From Nitrosomonadales bacterium (lineage in GTDB: Bacteria; Pseudomonadota; Gammaproteobacteria; Burkholderiales; Gallionellaceae): 56,005 nt of DNA. The stretch is taken from contig JANYJE010000015.1 of the NCBI GenBank assembly GCA_025408405.1, positions 65,573-121,577 of the forward strand, written 5' to 3'. Shown here piece by piece: positions 43,038-54,181 of this stretch. The position numbers and the translations under genes were made by a program. The notes beneath the pieces were generated by a model. It saw nothing but the letters and a program-made list of their open reading frames with translations. It searched no databases and was not told the origin of the DNA. The stretch's first letter is position 1. Each line of letters starts with the position of its first letter.

Positions 43038-44458
43038 GACTTTCCCGATACCACACTCTGGCCCAATGCCATGCTTTTCACCTGTGCCGGCACTCCACCG
43101 ATGGTGCCTGCTCCCATGGTTATCACCACATCACCTGCCTGCGCTATGTGCCATATGGCTTGCGCCATCTCCTGTATAGTTTCCACGAATACCGTTTCGC
43201 TCTGGCCTGCCACACGCAGTGCGCGCATCAGCGCGCGGCCATCTGCCGCAACGATGGGCGCCTCGCCCGCTGCATACACTTCGGCCAGCAGCAATGCATC
43301 GACCGTCCCCAGGATTTTCACAAAGTCTTCAAACAGGTCGCGCGTACGCGTATACCGATGCGGCTGGAATGCCAGCACCAGACGCCGCCCCGGGAAAGCA
43401 CCGCGTACGGCGGCCAGGGTCGCCGCCATTTCAACGGGGTGATGGCCGTAGTCATCCACCAGGGTAAACGTGCCGCCGCTGCCCAGCGGAATTTCGCCAT
43501 AGCGCTGGAAGCGCCGCCCCACCCCTTCAAACTCGGCCAGCGCCGCCACAATCGCCTCACCTGCCACGCCCACCTCCAGCGCCACCGCGATGGCTGCCAG
43601 CGCATTCTGCACATTGTGCAAACCGGGCAGATTCAGGGTGATGTCAAGATCCAGCGGCACGGTGTTATGGCGGCACAGCGCGGTAAAACACATCCTGCCA
43701 TCCTGATGACGCACATTCACCGCGCGTATTTGCGCATCCTCGGCAAAGCCATAGGTCGTGATCGGTTTGCTGATGCGCGGCATGATTTCACGCACGTGGG
43801 CGTCGTCCACACACAGCATGGCGCGGCCGTAAAATGGCAGATGTTCGATGAAATCCACGAACGCCTGCTGCAGCCGCGCAAAATCGTGGCCGTAGGTTTC
43901 CATGTGATCCGCATCGATATTGGTCACAATCGCCAGAATGGGGTGCAGGTATAAAAATGAGGCATCGGATTCATCTGCTTCGGCCACCAGAAATTCGCCG
44001 CTTCCCAGCTTGGCATTGGTGCCGCTGCTGTTGAGCTTGCCGCCAATAACGAAGGTCGGATCCAAGCCGCCTTTGGCCAGCACGCTGGCGGTCAGGCTGG
44101 TGGTGGTGGTCTTGCCATGGGTCCCGGCCACGGCGATGCCTTGGCGCAAGCGCATCAGCTCGGCCAGCATCATGGCGCGCGGCACCACTGGAATATTGCG
44201 TGCACGCGCCGCCACCACCTCGGGGTTGTCTTTGCTGACTGCGGTCGACACCACTACGGCGTCAACATCAGTCAGATGGCTTGCCGCATGCCCCACATAC
44301 ACTGTGGCGCCCAGCGCTTGCAGGCGCTGCGTTGCAGCGTTGTCGGCCAGATCAGATCCGCTCACCTTGAAGCCCTGATTGAGCAGCACCTCGGCGATGC
44401 CGTTCATGCCGGCACCGCCGATACCTACGAAATGTATGTGTTTAATCTTGTGCTTCAT
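43034..44458 (-). CDS. murC: UDP-N-acetylmuramate--L-alanine ligase
   Basis: MurC adds the first amino acid of the stem peptide. The start [20 protein letters not shown] overlaps the murG stop and gives the 474-residue family length; the frame is open further upstream but the extension is low-complexity. Motifs: [23 protein letters not shown] ATP loop, [25 protein letters not shown] and [12 protein letters not shown]. Confidence 0.97.
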   Translation of the reverse strand: MKHKIKHIHFVGIGGAGMNGIAEVLLNQGFKVSGSDLADNAATQRLQALGATVYVGHAASHLTDVDAVVVSTAVSKDNPEVVAARARNIPVVPRAMMLAELMRLRQGIAVAGTHGKTTTTSLTASVLAKGGLDPTFVIGGKLNSSGTNAKLGSGEFLVAEADESDASFLYLHPILAIVTNIDADHMETYGHDFARLQQAFVDFIEHLPFYGRAMLCVDDAHVREIMPRISKPITTYGFAEDAQIRAVNVRHQDGRMCFTALCRHNTVPLDLDITLNLPGLHNVQNALAAIAVALEVGVAGEAIVAALAEFEGVGRRFQRYGEIPLGSGGTFTLVDDYGHHPVEMAATLAAVRGAFPGRRLVLAFQPHRYTRTRDLFEDFVKILGTVDALLLAEVYAAGEAPIVAADGRALMRALRVAGQSETVFVETIQEMAQAIWHIAQAGDVVITMGAGTIGGVPAQVKSMALGQSVVSGKS

Positions 44459-45516
44459 GCTGCCAGCTCCTTGCATATTTGCGCCACGCGCTGCGCTGCT
44501 GCCGGCTGCGCCAGCGCACGCGCTGCCTGCGCCATCTCCAGCGCCCTGGCGCGCGTCATTTCTTGCAGCAGCTGCGCCAATTGCTGCGGCTGCAGCTCTC
44601 CTTGTGGCAATAAAATCGCCGCACCGCGCTCGCTCAAGAAGCGCGCATTGCCTGTCTGGTGATCGTCTACCGCAAACGGGAACGGAATCAGTATGCTGGC
44701 CACGCCTGCTGCTGCCAGCTCGGCCACCGTCAACGCGCCCGCACGGCAGATCACCACGTCTGCCCAAGCGTAGTAATGCGCCATGTCGTCCAGAAATGCG
44801 CGCACTTCGCCGCACACTCCCGCCTGTTGATAGGCCTTTTGTACCGCTTCTAAATGTTGCTTGCCGGTTTGATGCATCACCTGCGCGCGCACCTCTTGCG
44901 GCATCAGTGCCAGCGCTTGCGGCACACAGCTATTGATCGCCTGCGCGCCCAGACTGCCGCCTACCACCAGCACATTCAGCACCCCGCTGCGCGCACTGTA
45001 GCGGCTGTGCGGGGCCGCTACAGCCGCGATGCTGTCGCGCACCGGATTGCCGCACCACTCCGCCTTTGCCAGCACATTTGGAAAGCCGCTCAGCACGCGT
45101 GTCGCCAATCTTGCCAGCGCTTTATTGCTCAGACCCGCTACCGAATTCTGTTCATGAATGACCAGCGGCTTCCTGAACAAGGCCGCCATCACCCCCCCGG
45201 GAAAGGTGATGTAGCCGCCCATCCCCAGCACCACGTCAGGCCGGTATCTGAACAACGCCGCAGCGCTTTGCCACATTGCGCGCAACAGATTCAACGGCAG
45301 CATTAATTTGCGCAGCAGTCCCTTGCCACGCAAGCCCGAAAATTTCACCCAGGCGATTTCATAGCCATGCCTGGGCACCAGCTCTGCTTCCATGCTGTTG
45401 GGCGCACCCAGCCAGGTCACCTGCCACCCTTCTTTACGCAAACAATCCGCAACTGCCAGTGCCGGAAAAATATGGCCTCCAGTTCCGCCAGCCATGATGA
45501 GTATCGACCTAACCAT
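44455..45516 (-). CDS. murG: Lipid II synthase MurG (GlcNAc transferase)
   Basis: MurG converts lipid I to lipid II at the inner face of the membrane. The 353-residue product has [44 protein letters not shown] and [20 protein letters not shown]. Its ribosome site GGAGG is 6 bp before the ATG and is part of the palindrome CTCCGCGCGGAG, so it may be masked. A gap of 105 bp to ftsW is unusual in this otherwise compact cluster. Confidence 0.97.
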   Translation of the reverse strand: MVRSILIMAGGTGGHIFPALAVADCLRKEGWQVTWLGAPNSMEAELVPRHGYEIAWVKFSGLRGKGLLRKLMLPLNLLRAMWQSAAALFRYRPDVVLGMGGYITFPGGVMAALFRKPLVIHEQNSVAGLSNKALARLATRVLSGFPNVLAKAEWCGNPVRDSIAAVAAPHSRYSARSGVLNVLVVGGSLGAQAINSCVPQALALMPQEVRAQVMHQTGKQHLEAVQKAYQQAGVCGEVRAFLDDMAHYYAWADVVICRAGALTVAELAAAGVASILIPFPFAVDDHQTGNARFLSERGAAILLPQGELQPQQLAQLLQEMTRARALEMAQAARALAQPAAAQRVAQICKELAA

Positions 45517-45523
45517 AGTGCAC

Positions 45524-45657
45524 CTCCGCGCGGAGATTTTGGCTACGGCCGTCCCGTTGGGACTTAACTTGCTTGCGCAAGTTAGCCTGCACCGAAACAG
45601 ACGAATGCAGAACTTGTGCGCTCATATCGACATGCCTCGCATCATTCGTCTGTTTTC
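45524..45657 (-). promoter_or_regulatory. Series of hairpins between ftsW and murG
   Basis: Four inverted repeats are present. GAAACAGACGAATG at 45594-45607 pairs with its complement at 45643-45657 inside the ftsW 3' end, with the ftsW stop codon in the loop. TAACTTGC/GCAAGTTA is at 45565-45584. GTCCC/GGGAC is at 45551-45563. CTCCGCGCGGAG at 45524-45535 contains the murG ribosome site. No T-run follows, so this looks like mRNA-level control or structure rather than termination. Confidence 0.55.
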
Positions 45658-46800
45658 CCAATCAATGCGCAGCAGTATGGCGATGGCGACGCAGTTGGCT
45701 ACCACACCGCTGCCGCCATAGCTCAGAAACGGCAAGGTCAACCCCTTGGTAGGCAGCACCCCCATATTCACACCGATATTGATCATCGCCTGCACACCCA
45801 ACCAGATGGCGATACCCTGTGCGACCAGTGCCGCATACATTCTGTCCAGCATCACGCTTTGCCTGCCTATGGCAAAGGCCCGCACGATCAGCCAGCCAAA
45901 TAGCAGTATCACAACGCTTACCCCAACAAAGCCAAGTTCTTCTGCAATCACCGCCAGCAGAAAATCAGTGTGCGCTTCCGGCAAATAGAATAATTTTTCC
46001 ACGCTGCCTCCCAACCCCACCCCCAGCCATTCACCGCGCCCAAACGCGATCAGCGCGTGGCTCAACTGATAGCCCTTGCCGTAGGGATCTGCCCACGGAT
46101 CCATAAAACTGGTCACGCGTTGCAAACGATAGGGGGAGGAAATAATCAGCACGGCAAATGCAACTGGCAGTGCCAGCAACAGCAGGCCGAACACCTTCAG
46201 ATTGAAACCGCCCAGCCATAATGTCCCTATCGCAATGACACAGATCACCACGAAGGCGCCCATATCCGGCTCCAGCAACAGCAGCGTACCAACCATCACC
46301 ATCACACTAAACATCGGCATGAATGCCTTGCTCAAGCTGTCTTTCACCGCGCCCTTGCGCACGGTGTAATCGGCCGCATACAGCACCGCAAACAACTTCA
46401 TCAGTTCCGACGGCTGCAGATTTATCACGAATAATGACAGCCAGCGCCGGCTGCCGTTGACCGCGCGTCCCACGCCCGGAATCAGCACCAGCACCAGCAA
46501 TGCCACTCCCAGCAGGAACAGGTAAGGGGCAATTTTTTGCCACGTTTGCAGCGGTATCTGAAACACCATTAAACCGGCCAACAGGCCCACACACATATAC
46601 ATGCCGTGGCGCAGCAAATAATAGCCTGGCTGGTAAGCGGTAAATTTTCCCGCTTCTGCGGTGGCAATGGAGGCCGAGTACACCATGACCAGACCCAGTG
46701 ACAGCAAGGCCGCCACTATCCATGCCAGCACGGTGTCGTATTCCGCCAGCGGCTGTCGTGTCGCATTGCGCTGAAACAGGCTCATGCTGGCCAGCCTCAT
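45622..46800 (-). CDS. ftsW: Lipid II polymerase FtsW (SEDS family)
   Basis: FtsW is the septal peptidoglycan glycosyltransferase partnered with FtsI. The start [12 protein letters not shown] overlaps the murD stop as ATGA; the frame extends upstream but inside murD. The ~392-residue product has ten helices, [20 protein letters not shown], the catalytic-region [33 protein letters not shown] and [12 protein letters not shown]. Confidence 0.96.
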   Translation of the reverse strand: MRLASMSLFQRNATRQPLAEYDTVLAWIVAALLSLGLVMVYSASIATAEAGKFTAYQPGYYLLRHGMYMCVGLLAGLMVFQIPLQTWQKIAPYLFLLGVALLVLVLIPGVGRAVNGSRRWLSLFVINLQPSELMKLFAVLYAADYTVRKGAVKDSLSKAFMPMFSVMVMVGTLLLLEPDMGAFVVICVIAIGTLWLGGFNLKVFGLLLLALPVAFAVLIISSPYRLQRVTSFMDPWADPYGKGYQLSHALIAFGRGEWLGVGLGGSVEKLFYLPEAHTDFLLAVIAEELGFVGVSVVILLFGWLIVRAFAIGRQSVMLDRMYAALVAQGIAIWLGVQAMINIGVNMGVLPTKGLTLPFLSYGGSGVVANCVAIAILLRIDWENRRMMRGMSI

Positions 46801-48179
46801 GTCGCCCCCTGCAGTCTGCGCACGGCACTGATAAACACTTCGGCGCGATGCACATAGTTGCGGTACATATCGAAGCTGGCACAAGCCGGCGACATCAGCA
46901 CTGCATCCCCAGGCAGCGCCTGTGAGGCTGCAAGACTGACCGCCTCATCCATGTCGCCGGCATTGAACAGCGGCACCCCGCAATCGTAAAGTGCTGCGGC
47001 TATCTTGTCGGCATCGCGCCCGATCAGCACCACCGCGCGTGCATGCTGTTCCACCGCCGCATGCAGCGCCGTGAAATCCTGTCCCTTGCCATCGCCACCT
47101 AGTATCGCCACGGCACGCCTGCCCAAGCCTTTGAGTGCTGCTGCGGTCGCCCCCACATTGGTGCCCTTGGAATCGTCGTAATAAATGACATCATTGATTT
47201 CTGCCACGGGTTCTACCCGATGCGGCAAGCCCTTGAAGTTGCGCAATGCCCCCAGCAGTGGCGCCAGCGGCAAATCGATGGCGCGGCACAACGCCAGCGC
47301 GGCCAGCGCATTGGCCACGTTATGCAACCCCGACACTTGCAGTTCGCTTGCCTTAAGCACACGCCGCTTACCCTGCGCCAGCCAGATATCCGCTCCATCG
47401 CGCTCAATGCCCCAGTCATCCATGGTCAGCGCTGGAGTGTCCAAACCAAAGGTAGCGTGTGTACGACCCAGCAGCGCCATGGCGCTGCTTTCTGCATCGT
47501 CGCGATTGAGCACCTGCACACCGCCCTGGCCATTGCTGCGGAAGATACGCGCCTTGGCGGCAATGTACCCCGCCATGTCATCATAGCGGTCCAGATGATC
47601 CTCGCTGATGTTAAGCACGGTGGCCGCATCGGCGCTCAATGAGCTGGTGGTTTCCAGCTGGAAGCTGGACAGCTCCAGCACCCACACAGCGGGCTGCTTG
47701 CCATTGCGTTGCAGCCACACGTCCAGCACCGCCGGGGAGATATTGCCCGCCACTTCAGTGTCCATCCCGGCGGCACGACACATGGCACCGACCATGCTGG
47801 TCACCGTAGTCTTGCCATTGGCGCCGGTGATGGCAATAATCTTCGGGCCATTTTGGGGGGGCAGCGACTGGGCAAACAGCTCAATATCCCCTGCAACCTG
47901 GATGCCGCGTGCAACGGCTTTTTGCACCAAAGGATCACGCAGCGGAACACCGGGGCTGATGGCAATCAAGTTGATGCCGTCGAGCAATTCACTGCGGAAT
48001 ATCCCGCAACGCAATTCCACTTGTGGATGCTGCGTTCGCAACGCTTCCAGCGCAGGCGGATGCTCGCGACTGTCAGCGGCACGCACATGCGCGCCCTGCG
48101 CGCTCAACCAGCGCACAAGCGAGAGCCCGGTCTCACCCAGACCCAGCACCAGCACCGATTTGTCAGCCCATTGCGTCAT
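46797..48179 (-). CDS. murD: UDP-N-acetylmuramoylalanine--D-glutamate ligase
   Basis: MurD adds D-glutamate to the stem peptide. The 460-residue product has [16 protein letters not shown], the ATP loop [27 protein letters not shown], and [17 protein letters not shown] near the C-terminal domain. It is 20 bp downstream of mraY and overlaps ftsW by 4 bp. Confidence 0.97.
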   Translation of the reverse strand: MTQWADKSVLVLGLGETGLSLVRWLSAQGAHVRAADSREHPPALEALRTQHPQVELRCGIFRSELLDGINLIAISPGVPLRDPLVQKAVARGIQVAGDIELFAQSLPPQNGPKIIAITGANGKTTVTSMVGAMCRAAGMDTEVAGNISPAVLDVWLQRNGKQPAVWVLELSSFQLETTSSLSADAATVLNISEDHLDRYDDMAGYIAAKARIFRSNGQGGVQVLNRDDAESSAMALLGRTHATFGLDTPALTMDDWGIERDGADIWLAQGKRRVLKASELQVSGLHNVANALAALALCRAIDLPLAPLLGALRNFKGLPHRVEPVAEINDVIYYDDSKGTNVGATAAALKGLGRRAVAILGGDGKGQDFTALHAAVEQHARAVVLIGRDADKIAAALYDCGVPLFNAGDMDEAVSLAASQALPGDAVLMSPACASFDMYRNYVHRAEVFISAVRRLQGAT

Positions 48180-48199
48180 TCTTGTTTACTGTTTCCCGT

Positions 48200-49285
48200 T
48201 CATCTCAACTTCAGCGTTGCCAGCCCCAGCAACACCAGCATCATGGTAATAATCCAGAAGCGCACGACTACCTGCGTTTCTTTCCAGCCCTTCAACTCGT
48301 AATGGTGGTGCAGCGGTGCCATGCGGAAGATGCGCTTGCCGGTAAGCTTGAACGAACCCACTTGCAGCATCACCGATACCGCTTCCATGACAAACACCCC
48401 GCCCATAATGAACAACACCAGTTCCTGGCGCACGATTACCGCCACCGTCCCCAGTGCTGCACCCAATGCCAGCGCACCCACGTCGCCCATAAACACTTCG
48501 GCCGGATAAGCGTTGAACCACAGGAAGGCCAGACCCGCGCCGGCGATGGCACCGCAAAATACCGCCAGCTCTCCTGCCCCTGGCACATGCGGGATACCCA
48601 GATATTTGGCGAACACCACGTGACCCGCAACGTACGCGAATATCGCCAGCGCACTGCTCACCATGACCGTCGGCAATATCGCCAAGCCATCCAGGCCATC
48701 CGTCAGATTCACCGCATTGCTGGTGCCAACTATCACCAGATAGGTCAGCACGATGAAAGCGAAAGCGCCCAGCGGTATCGCCACGCTCTTGAAGAAAGGC
48801 ACGATCAGTTCGGTGTGTGCGGGCAGACTGGCGTGTTGCCATAAATACGCCGCCACCATCAGTGCAATGAGTGATTGCCAGAACATCTTGGCCTTTGCCG
48901 ACAGCCCCTTGGGATTGCGGTGCACCACCTTGCGGTAATCGTCCACCCAGCCTATTGCGCCGAATCCCAGCGTGGTGAGCAGCACCACCCATATATACTG
49001 GTTGTGCAGATCGCCCCACAGCAAGGTGGTAATGGCGATGGAGGTCAGAATCAATGCGCCCCCCATGGTTGGCGTACCCGCTTTGACCAGATGCGTCTGC
49101 GGACCGTCACTGCGCACCGACTGGCCGATCTTGTAGGCTGCCAGCTTGCGTATCATGGCCGGCCCGACCAGGAAGGAAATAATCAACGCCGTCATCGCTG
49201 CAAGTACAGCACGCAGAGTGATGTAGTTGAATACGCTGAATGCACGTATATCTTGCGACAACCATTGAGCCAGTGCCAATAACAT
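48200..49285 (-). CDS. mraY: Phospho-N-acetylmuramoyl-pentapeptide transferase
   Basis: MraY makes lipid I from UDP-MurNAc-pentapeptide and undecaprenyl phosphate. The 361-residue, ten-helix product contains [71 protein letters not shown], and [14 protein letters not shown]. These hold the catalytic aspartates and the histidine triad. Confidence 0.98.
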   Translation of the reverse strand: MLLALAQWLSQDIRAFSVFNYITLRAVLAAMTALIISFLVGPAMIRKLAAYKIGQSVRSDGPQTHLVKAGTPTMGGALILTSIAITTLLWGDLHNQYIWVVLLTTLGFGAIGWVDDYRKVVHRNPKGLSAKAKMFWQSLIALMVAAYLWQHASLPAHTELIVPFFKSVAIPLGAFAFIVLTYLVIVGTSNAVNLTDGLDGLAILPTVMVSSALAIFAYVAGHVVFAKYLGIPHVPGAGELAVFCGAIAGAGLAFLWFNAYPAEVFMGDVGALALGAALGTVAVIVRQELVLFIMGGVFVMEAVSVMLQVGSFKLTGKRIFRMAPLHHHYELKGWKETQVVVRFWIITMMLVLLGLATLKLR

Positions 49286-49294
49286 GCTTTCCCC

Positions 49295-50656
49295 TTATTG
49301 CAGCGTGGTGCAGTGACGCACCACGCGTTCCATTTTCATAAAACGCGAGCCCTTGACCAGCACCGTGCTGTCCGCATCGAGTTCCTGCTCCAGGGCCGCG
49401 TATAAATCCTCGATGCGCAGAAAATGGCGCGCGCCGCTGCCGAACTCCTCCACCGCATAGCCGCTCAAGTCACCCAGCGCGAACAGTTTATGCACACCGA
49501 GATTGCGCGCTTCTGCACCTATCTCGGCATGCAGGTGGGCAGCATCCGCTCCCAGCTCGCCCATGTCGCCCAGCACCAGCAGTTTCTTTCCCTTGGCCTG
49601 TGTCAGCACCTTCAGCGCGGCACGCAGCGAGGCTGGATTGGCGTTATAGGTATCGTCGATCAGCGTGGCACCATGCAAGGCTGCTTTGCGTTGCAAGCGC
49701 CCCGCCACTCCCGCGAATCTTTCCAGTCCGGCGCTGATTGCCGGCAAGGGCACATCCAGCGCAATTGCCGCTGCCGCTGCCGCCAGTGCATTGCGCACGT
49801 TATGCACGCCCGGCACCTGCAGGTTGGCTGAAAAATCACCCTGCTGCGTGTGCACATCAATATGCGCACCAAAACCCTGCGGCTGCCACAGTGCTCGCAC
49901 TTCCGGCTGCCGCTCCAGCCCGAATTCAATCACCCGGTGCGGTGCTGCCAGCACATGCCACAACGCTGCATGCACATCGTCCGCGTTGATCACAGCCACG
50001 CCCTGTTGTGCCAGGCCGGCAAAAATCTCACCCTTGGCCTGTGCCACGCCCTCCAGCGATCCCAGCCCTGCCAGGTGCGCGCTGGAAGCATTGTTGATGA
50101 TGGCTACATCCGGTCTGGTCAATCGTGTGAGGTAATCGATCTCTCCCGGATGGTTCATGCCCATCTCGATAACGGCGTAGCGATGCTGCGCGCGCAACTT
50201 GAGCAGAGTCAGCGGCAGGCCGATGTCGTTGTTCAAGTTGCCTTGCGTCGCCAGCACGGCTGCCTCGTCACCTGCTGCCTCGCGCAGCACGGCTGCCAGC
50301 ATTTCTTTCACCGTGGTTTTGCCGTTGCTGCCGGTCACCCCCACGACTGGAATACTGAACTGTTTGCGCCAGTAGGCCGCCAGCTGCCCCATGGCCAGAC
50401 GCGTATCCTCCACCAGCAGCAGCGAACAGGGTGCTTCTGCAGCACGATAGCTGGCGGTATTCACCAAGGCGGCCATAGCGCCGCCTTGCGCGGCCATAGC
50501 GACAAACTGGCTGCCGTCAAAATTCTCCCCTTGCAGCGCTACAAACAAGTCCCCGGCAGCGATCGCGCGACTGTCGCTGGACACCGCGCGGAATTCCACA
50601 TCCCGACCTATCATTCTGCCGCCCAGCACCTGCGCGGCTTGCGACAGCAGCATCAT
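49295..50656 (-). CDS. murF: UDP-MurNAc-tripeptide D-Ala-D-Ala ligase
   Basis: MurF adds the dipeptide made by Ddl. The start MMLLSQAAQVLGGRMIG overlaps the murE stop as ATGA. Motifs: SDSRAIAAGDLFVAL, GVTGSNGKTTVKEMLAAVL, EMGMNHPGEIDYLTRL, and DTYNANPASLRAALKVL. The 453-residue length is normal. mraY follows after 9 bp. Confidence 0.97.
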   Translation of the reverse strand: MMLLSQAAQVLGGRMIGRDVEFRAVSSDSRAIAAGDLFVALQGENFDGSQFVAMAAQGGAMAALVNTASYRAAEAPCSLLLVEDTRLAMGQLAAYWRKQFSIPVVGVTGSNGKTTVKEMLAAVLREAAGDEAAVLATQGNLNNDIGLPLTLLKLRAQHRYAVIEMGMNHPGEIDYLTRLTRPDVAIINNASSAHLAGLGSLEGVAQAKGEIFAGLAQQGVAVINADDVHAALWHVLAAPHRVIEFGLERQPEVRALWQPQGFGAHIDVHTQQGDFSANLQVPGVHNVRNALAAAAAAIALDVPLPAISAGLERFAGVAGRLQRKAALHGATLIDDTYNANPASLRAALKVLTQAKGKKLLVLGDMGELGADAAHLHAEIGAEARNLGVHKLFALGDLSGYAVEEFGSGARHFLRIEDLYAALEQELDADSTVLVKGSRFMKMERVVRHCTTLQ

Positions 50657-52167
50657 GCGCACTCCTCCGCATGCCATATTTTCAAGGCGCGCTGCGCTTC
50701 CGCAACATCGCTGAACTGATGTTTCACGCCGCCGATCTCCTGGTAATCCTCATGCCCCTTGCCTGCCAGCAACACGGTATCTACCGCCTGGGCCGAGCGG
50801 ATTGCCAGCGCAATGGCCAGTGCTCGATCTTCCACCACCTGGTAGCTGCCGGCCTTGTCAGACAAGCCCGCTTCGATACCGGGAACGATGGCGGCGATGA
50901 TGTCGTGCGGATTTTCACTGCGCGGGTTGTCGCTGGTGACGATGCACACATCTGCACGTTGTGCGGCCACCCGGCCCATCATCGGGCGCTTGCCGCGGTC
51001 GCGGTCGCCACCACAACCGAATACGCAGATCAATTTTCCGCCAGCGGACAGCGTCACCTCGCGCAGCGCATCCAGCACTTTTTCCAGAGCATCAGGCGTG
51101 TGCGCGTAATCCACCACCACTGCCGGCCGGCCGCGACCTCCCAGGGTTTGCATCCTGCCCGCCACCGCCCGTAGCTGCGCCAGTTCGTGCAATGCCTCAT
51201 GCAACTCCACACCGCTCACCAGCAGCACTGCCAGCGTGCCGAGCATATTGGCCGCATTGAATCTGCCCAGCAAGGCGCTGCGCAATTCGCCGCCGCCCCA
51301 GCTGGAATGCACCTGCATTGCCAGCCCCTGCACATCCATGCGCAGATTGCCGCCGAACAGCATGCGCAGGCCCAGGCGCTCAGCCTGTTGCAATGCCTTG
51401 TCGCTGAGGCCATAGCCGATTGTTTCAACCTCGGCATCCTGCAGCTGGTCTGCCAACTCGCTGCCGAAGGCATCATCGAGATTGAGCACCGCATATTTGA
51501 GCTGCTGCCAGTCAAACAAGCGGCGTTTGGCGGCGGCATAGCTGCTCATGTCGCCGTGATAATCCAGATGGTCTCGACTCAGGTTGCTAAGCAAGGCGAC
51601 GTCATACTTCACCGCATTGACCCGCCCCTGCTCCAGGGCATGCGAAGATACCTCCATCGCCACCGTCTGCGCGCCCTGCTGCAGATACTCGGCCAGCAGG
51701 CTATGCACTCGTATCGCGTCCGGCGTGGTGTTCAGCGTGGGCTGCAGGGCGCCGGGGAAGCCATTGCCCAGCGTGCCTATCAATGCCGTCTTGCGCCCCA
51801 GCGCATTGAGCGACTGTGCCAGCCAGTGGCTGCACGAGGTCTTGCCATTGGTGCCGGTGACGCCGATCACCCACAGCTTCTCGGAAGGATGCGCGCAGAC
51901 ATGGTCCGCAATGGCGCCGGCATGCTTGCGCAGCTCGCTCACCGCCAGATTGGGCAGCTGCCAGGCTTTGTTCCAGGCGAAATGCTGCGCCTCCCAGATC
52001 ACCGCATTGGCGCCATTGGCGATAGCCTGCGCAATATAATTGCGCCCGTCCACCTGCCCGCCTGGATAAGCGACAAAAGTATCCCCAGGCGTGATCTCGC
52101 GACTGTCGGTCACCAGCCGTTTGATGCTTACACCCAGCGCGGCCAAGAGTTCAGGACGAAAACTCAT
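50653..52167 (-). CDS. murE: UDP-MurNAc-tripeptide synthetase (meso-diaminopimelate adding)
   Basis: MurE adds the third residue of the stem peptide. The 504-residue product has TDSREITPGDTFVAYPG, GVTGTNGKTSCSHWLAQ, MEVSSHALEQGRV and the DNPRSENP motif that selects meso-diaminopimelate. It overlaps ftsI upstream by 4 bp and murF downstream by 4 bp. Confidence 0.97.
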   Translation of the reverse strand: MSFRPELLAALGVSIKRLVTDSREITPGDTFVAYPGGQVDGRNYIAQAIANGANAVIWEAQHFAWNKAWQLPNLAVSELRKHAGAIADHVCAHPSEKLWVIGVTGTNGKTSCSHWLAQSLNALGRKTALIGTLGNGFPGALQPTLNTTPDAIRVHSLLAEYLQQGAQTVAMEVSSHALEQGRVNAVKYDVALLSNLSRDHLDYHGDMSSYAAAKRRLFDWQQLKYAVLNLDDAFGSELADQLQDAEVETIGYGLSDKALQQAERLGLRMLFGGNLRMDVQGLAMQVHSSWGGGELRSALLGRFNAANMLGTLAVLLVSGVELHEALHELAQLRAVAGRMQTLGGRGRPAVVVDYAHTPDALEKVLDALREVTLSAGGKLICVFGCGGDRDRGKRPMMGRVAAQRADVCIVTSDNPRSENPHDIIAAIVPGIEAGLSDKAGSYQVVEDRALAIALAIRSAQAVDTVLLAGKGHEDYQEIGGVKHQFSDVAEAQRALKIWHAEECA

Positions 52168-53894
52168 GTGTTCTCCTTGATAATCTCGGAGGGCGGGTGC
52201 AGCACATTATTCAGTGGCGCATCATTTGGCACATTAAGCAGCCGCAACGCGGCGCCCATTACGTTGCTGAAAGCGGGCGCGGCCACCTGCCCGCCGTAAT
52301 ATTCTGCACCCGCAGGCTCATTGATCATCACCGCCACGATCAGACGCGGATTCGATGCCGGCGCCATCCCCACAAACGAAGCGACATAACGATCAACGTA
52401 ATGTCCGCCCTCCAGCTTGTGTGCGGTGCCGGTCTTGCCTGCCACGCGGTATCCAGTTACCTGCGCCAGCGGTGCCGTCCCGCCGGGCTTGACCACCATT
52501 TCCAGCATGTCACGCACCGCATGTGCCGTAGCGGCCGAATACACCGCTGTGCCGATGGTTGGAACATCCTGTTTCAGCAAGGTGACTTGCTTCATTTCAC
52601 CATCATTGGCAAACACCGTGTAGGCACGTGCCAGCTGCAACAGGTTCACCGAAATGCCGTTACCGTAAGACATCGTCGCCTGCTCGATAGGCCGCCATGT
52701 TTTGTAATCGCGCAGCTTCCCCAGTGCTTCGCCCGGGAATCCACTACCGGTTGGCTCGCCAAAACCGCTTTCGCTCAGGCTGCTCCAGAAATTCTTGGCG
52801 GGCAGCATCAGGGCTATTTTGGCTGCGCCTACGTTGCTCGACTTCTGAATAACCTGCGCTACCGTGAGCGAATTTTCCGGATGGGTATCGTGTATGGTGC
52901 GCCCGCCCACTGTGTAGACGCCACCTTTGGTATTGATCACTGTTGACGGCTTGATCATGCCATTCTCCAGCGCTGTGGCAATGGTGAACGGCTTCATGGT
53001 TGAGCCGGGCTCAAACAGATCGGTTACTGCATGATTACGCATCACCGCCACGGCGGGTTTCTCACGGTTATTAGGGTTGTAACTCGGCCAGTTTGCCAGC
53101 GCCAGCACTTCGCCGCTTTTCGCATCCAGAACGACGATAGAGCCCGCCTTGGCATGGTGCTGCTCTACTGCCGCCTTGATTTCACGGTATGCCAGAAACT
53201 GGATTTTGCTGTCCAGGCTAAGCGCGACATCGACACCCGGCTTGGGCAAGCGGATGCTGGCCACGTCTTCCACAATATATCCGCGTCGATCCTTGATCAC
53301 GCGCTGGCTGCCATTCTTTCCACCCAGCTTGACCTGCCAGCCAAACTCGATTCCCTCCTGACCGTTATCGTCCACATCGGTAAAGCCGAGGATATGAGAG
53401 GTAACCTCGCCGCTGGGATAATAGCGCCGATATTCGCGGCGCAATGCCAGCCCGGGCACCCCCAGTTTCACGATTTTTTCCGCCTGCTCGGGTGGCAACT
53501 GGCGTTTCAGGTAGACAAATTCGCGCGACTTATCCTGCAGGCGCTTTCTTACTTCGTTAGCATCCATGCCCATGACCTGCGCCAGCCGGATGATTTGCTG
53601 CGACGTCACCTCAACATCCTGCGGGCTAGCCCAGATGGATTCGACCGGTGTGCTGATCGCAAGCGGATTGCCAAAGCGGTCGGTGATCATGCCACGGTGC
53701 GCGTTGATGTCTACTGTGCGCCCATAGCGCGCATCACCTTCCTGCTTCAGAAAATCATTGTGTATGCCCTGCAGGTAGACGGCGCGCAACAGCAACGCGA
53801 ACAAGCCCAGCAGCAGCAGGATAATCAGCGCGCGCGCGCGCCATGGCGGCAATGCAATCTGTCCTGTAGTTTTAATATTGCTGGCGTAATTCAT
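52164..53894 (-). CDS. ftsI: Septal transpeptidase FtsI (PBP3)
   Basis: FtsI cross-links septal peptidoglycan. The 576-residue product has one N-terminal helix (ALIILLLLGLFALLLRAVYL), a pedestal domain with NAHRGMITDRFGNPLAIS, and a transpeptidase domain with the serine site EPGSTMKPFTIAT, the KSSNVGAAKIA motif and the KTGTAHK box. It overlaps ftsL and murE by 4 bp each. Confidence 0.97.
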   Translation of the reverse strand: MNYASNIKTTGQIALPPWRARALIILLLLGLFALLLRAVYLQGIHNDFLKQEGDARYGRTVDINAHRGMITDRFGNPLAISTPVESIWASPQDVEVTSQQIIRLAQVMGMDANEVRKRLQDKSREFVYLKRQLPPEQAEKIVKLGVPGLALRREYRRYYPSGEVTSHILGFTDVDDNGQEGIEFGWQVKLGGKNGSQRVIKDRRGYIVEDVASIRLPKPGVDVALSLDSKIQFLAYREIKAAVEQHHAKAGSIVVLDAKSGEVLALANWPSYNPNNREKPAVAVMRNHAVTDLFEPGSTMKPFTIATALENGMIKPSTVINTKGGVYTVGGRTIHDTHPENSLTVAQVIQKSSNVGAAKIALMLPAKNFWSSLSESGFGEPTGSGFPGEALGKLRDYKTWRPIEQATMSYGNGISVNLLQLARAYTVFANDGEMKQVTLLKQDVPTIGTAVYSAATAHAVRDMLEMVVKPGGTAPLAQVTGYRVAGKTGTAHKLEGGHYVDRYVASFVGMAPASNPRLIVAVMINEPAGAEYYGGQVAAPAFSNVMGAALRLLNVPNDAPLNNVLHPPSEIIKENT

Positions 53895-54181
53895 GGCTGT
53901 TTATTGGTAACGCCTGATTGATCGATGCGTACGAATTGAATCTGTCCGCCTTTGGGTAACTGCATCTGCAGCTGGCGACTGGCGATCTTTTCCACACGCG
54001 TCGGCATTGCCCAGGTGCTCTGTTCCAATTGCAATTGCCCCCATTCCACTTCCATCTGTTGCGCCCGGTCTTTTTCTTTTTGCATTTCAACAAACAACTT
54101 GCGCGCCTTGTGCTGTGATGTCACAACACCTAACGCGCATGCGATGCACAGACACAACAGCAATAAATTCAGCTTAGCCAC
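53891..54181 (-). CDS. ftsL: Cell division protein FtsL
   Basis: FtsL is a small bitopic divisome protein forming a complex with FtsQ and FtsB. The GTG start ([20 protein letters not shown]) overlaps rsmH by 8 bp and gives 96 residues with the helix directly at the N-terminus. A longer frame would run well into rsmH. A coiled segment follows ([19 protein letters not shown]). Confidence 0.9.
   Translation of the reverse strand: MAKLNLLLLCLCIACALGVVTSQHKARKLFVEMQKEKDRAQQMEVEWGQLQLEQSTWAMPTRVEKIASRQLQMQLPKGGQIQFVRIDQSGVTNKQP

Noticed and set aside
43034..44815. Longer murC reading frame (593 codons)
   Set aside because: The upstream part is low-complexity, lies within murG, and the family N-terminus begins at [10 protein letters not shown].
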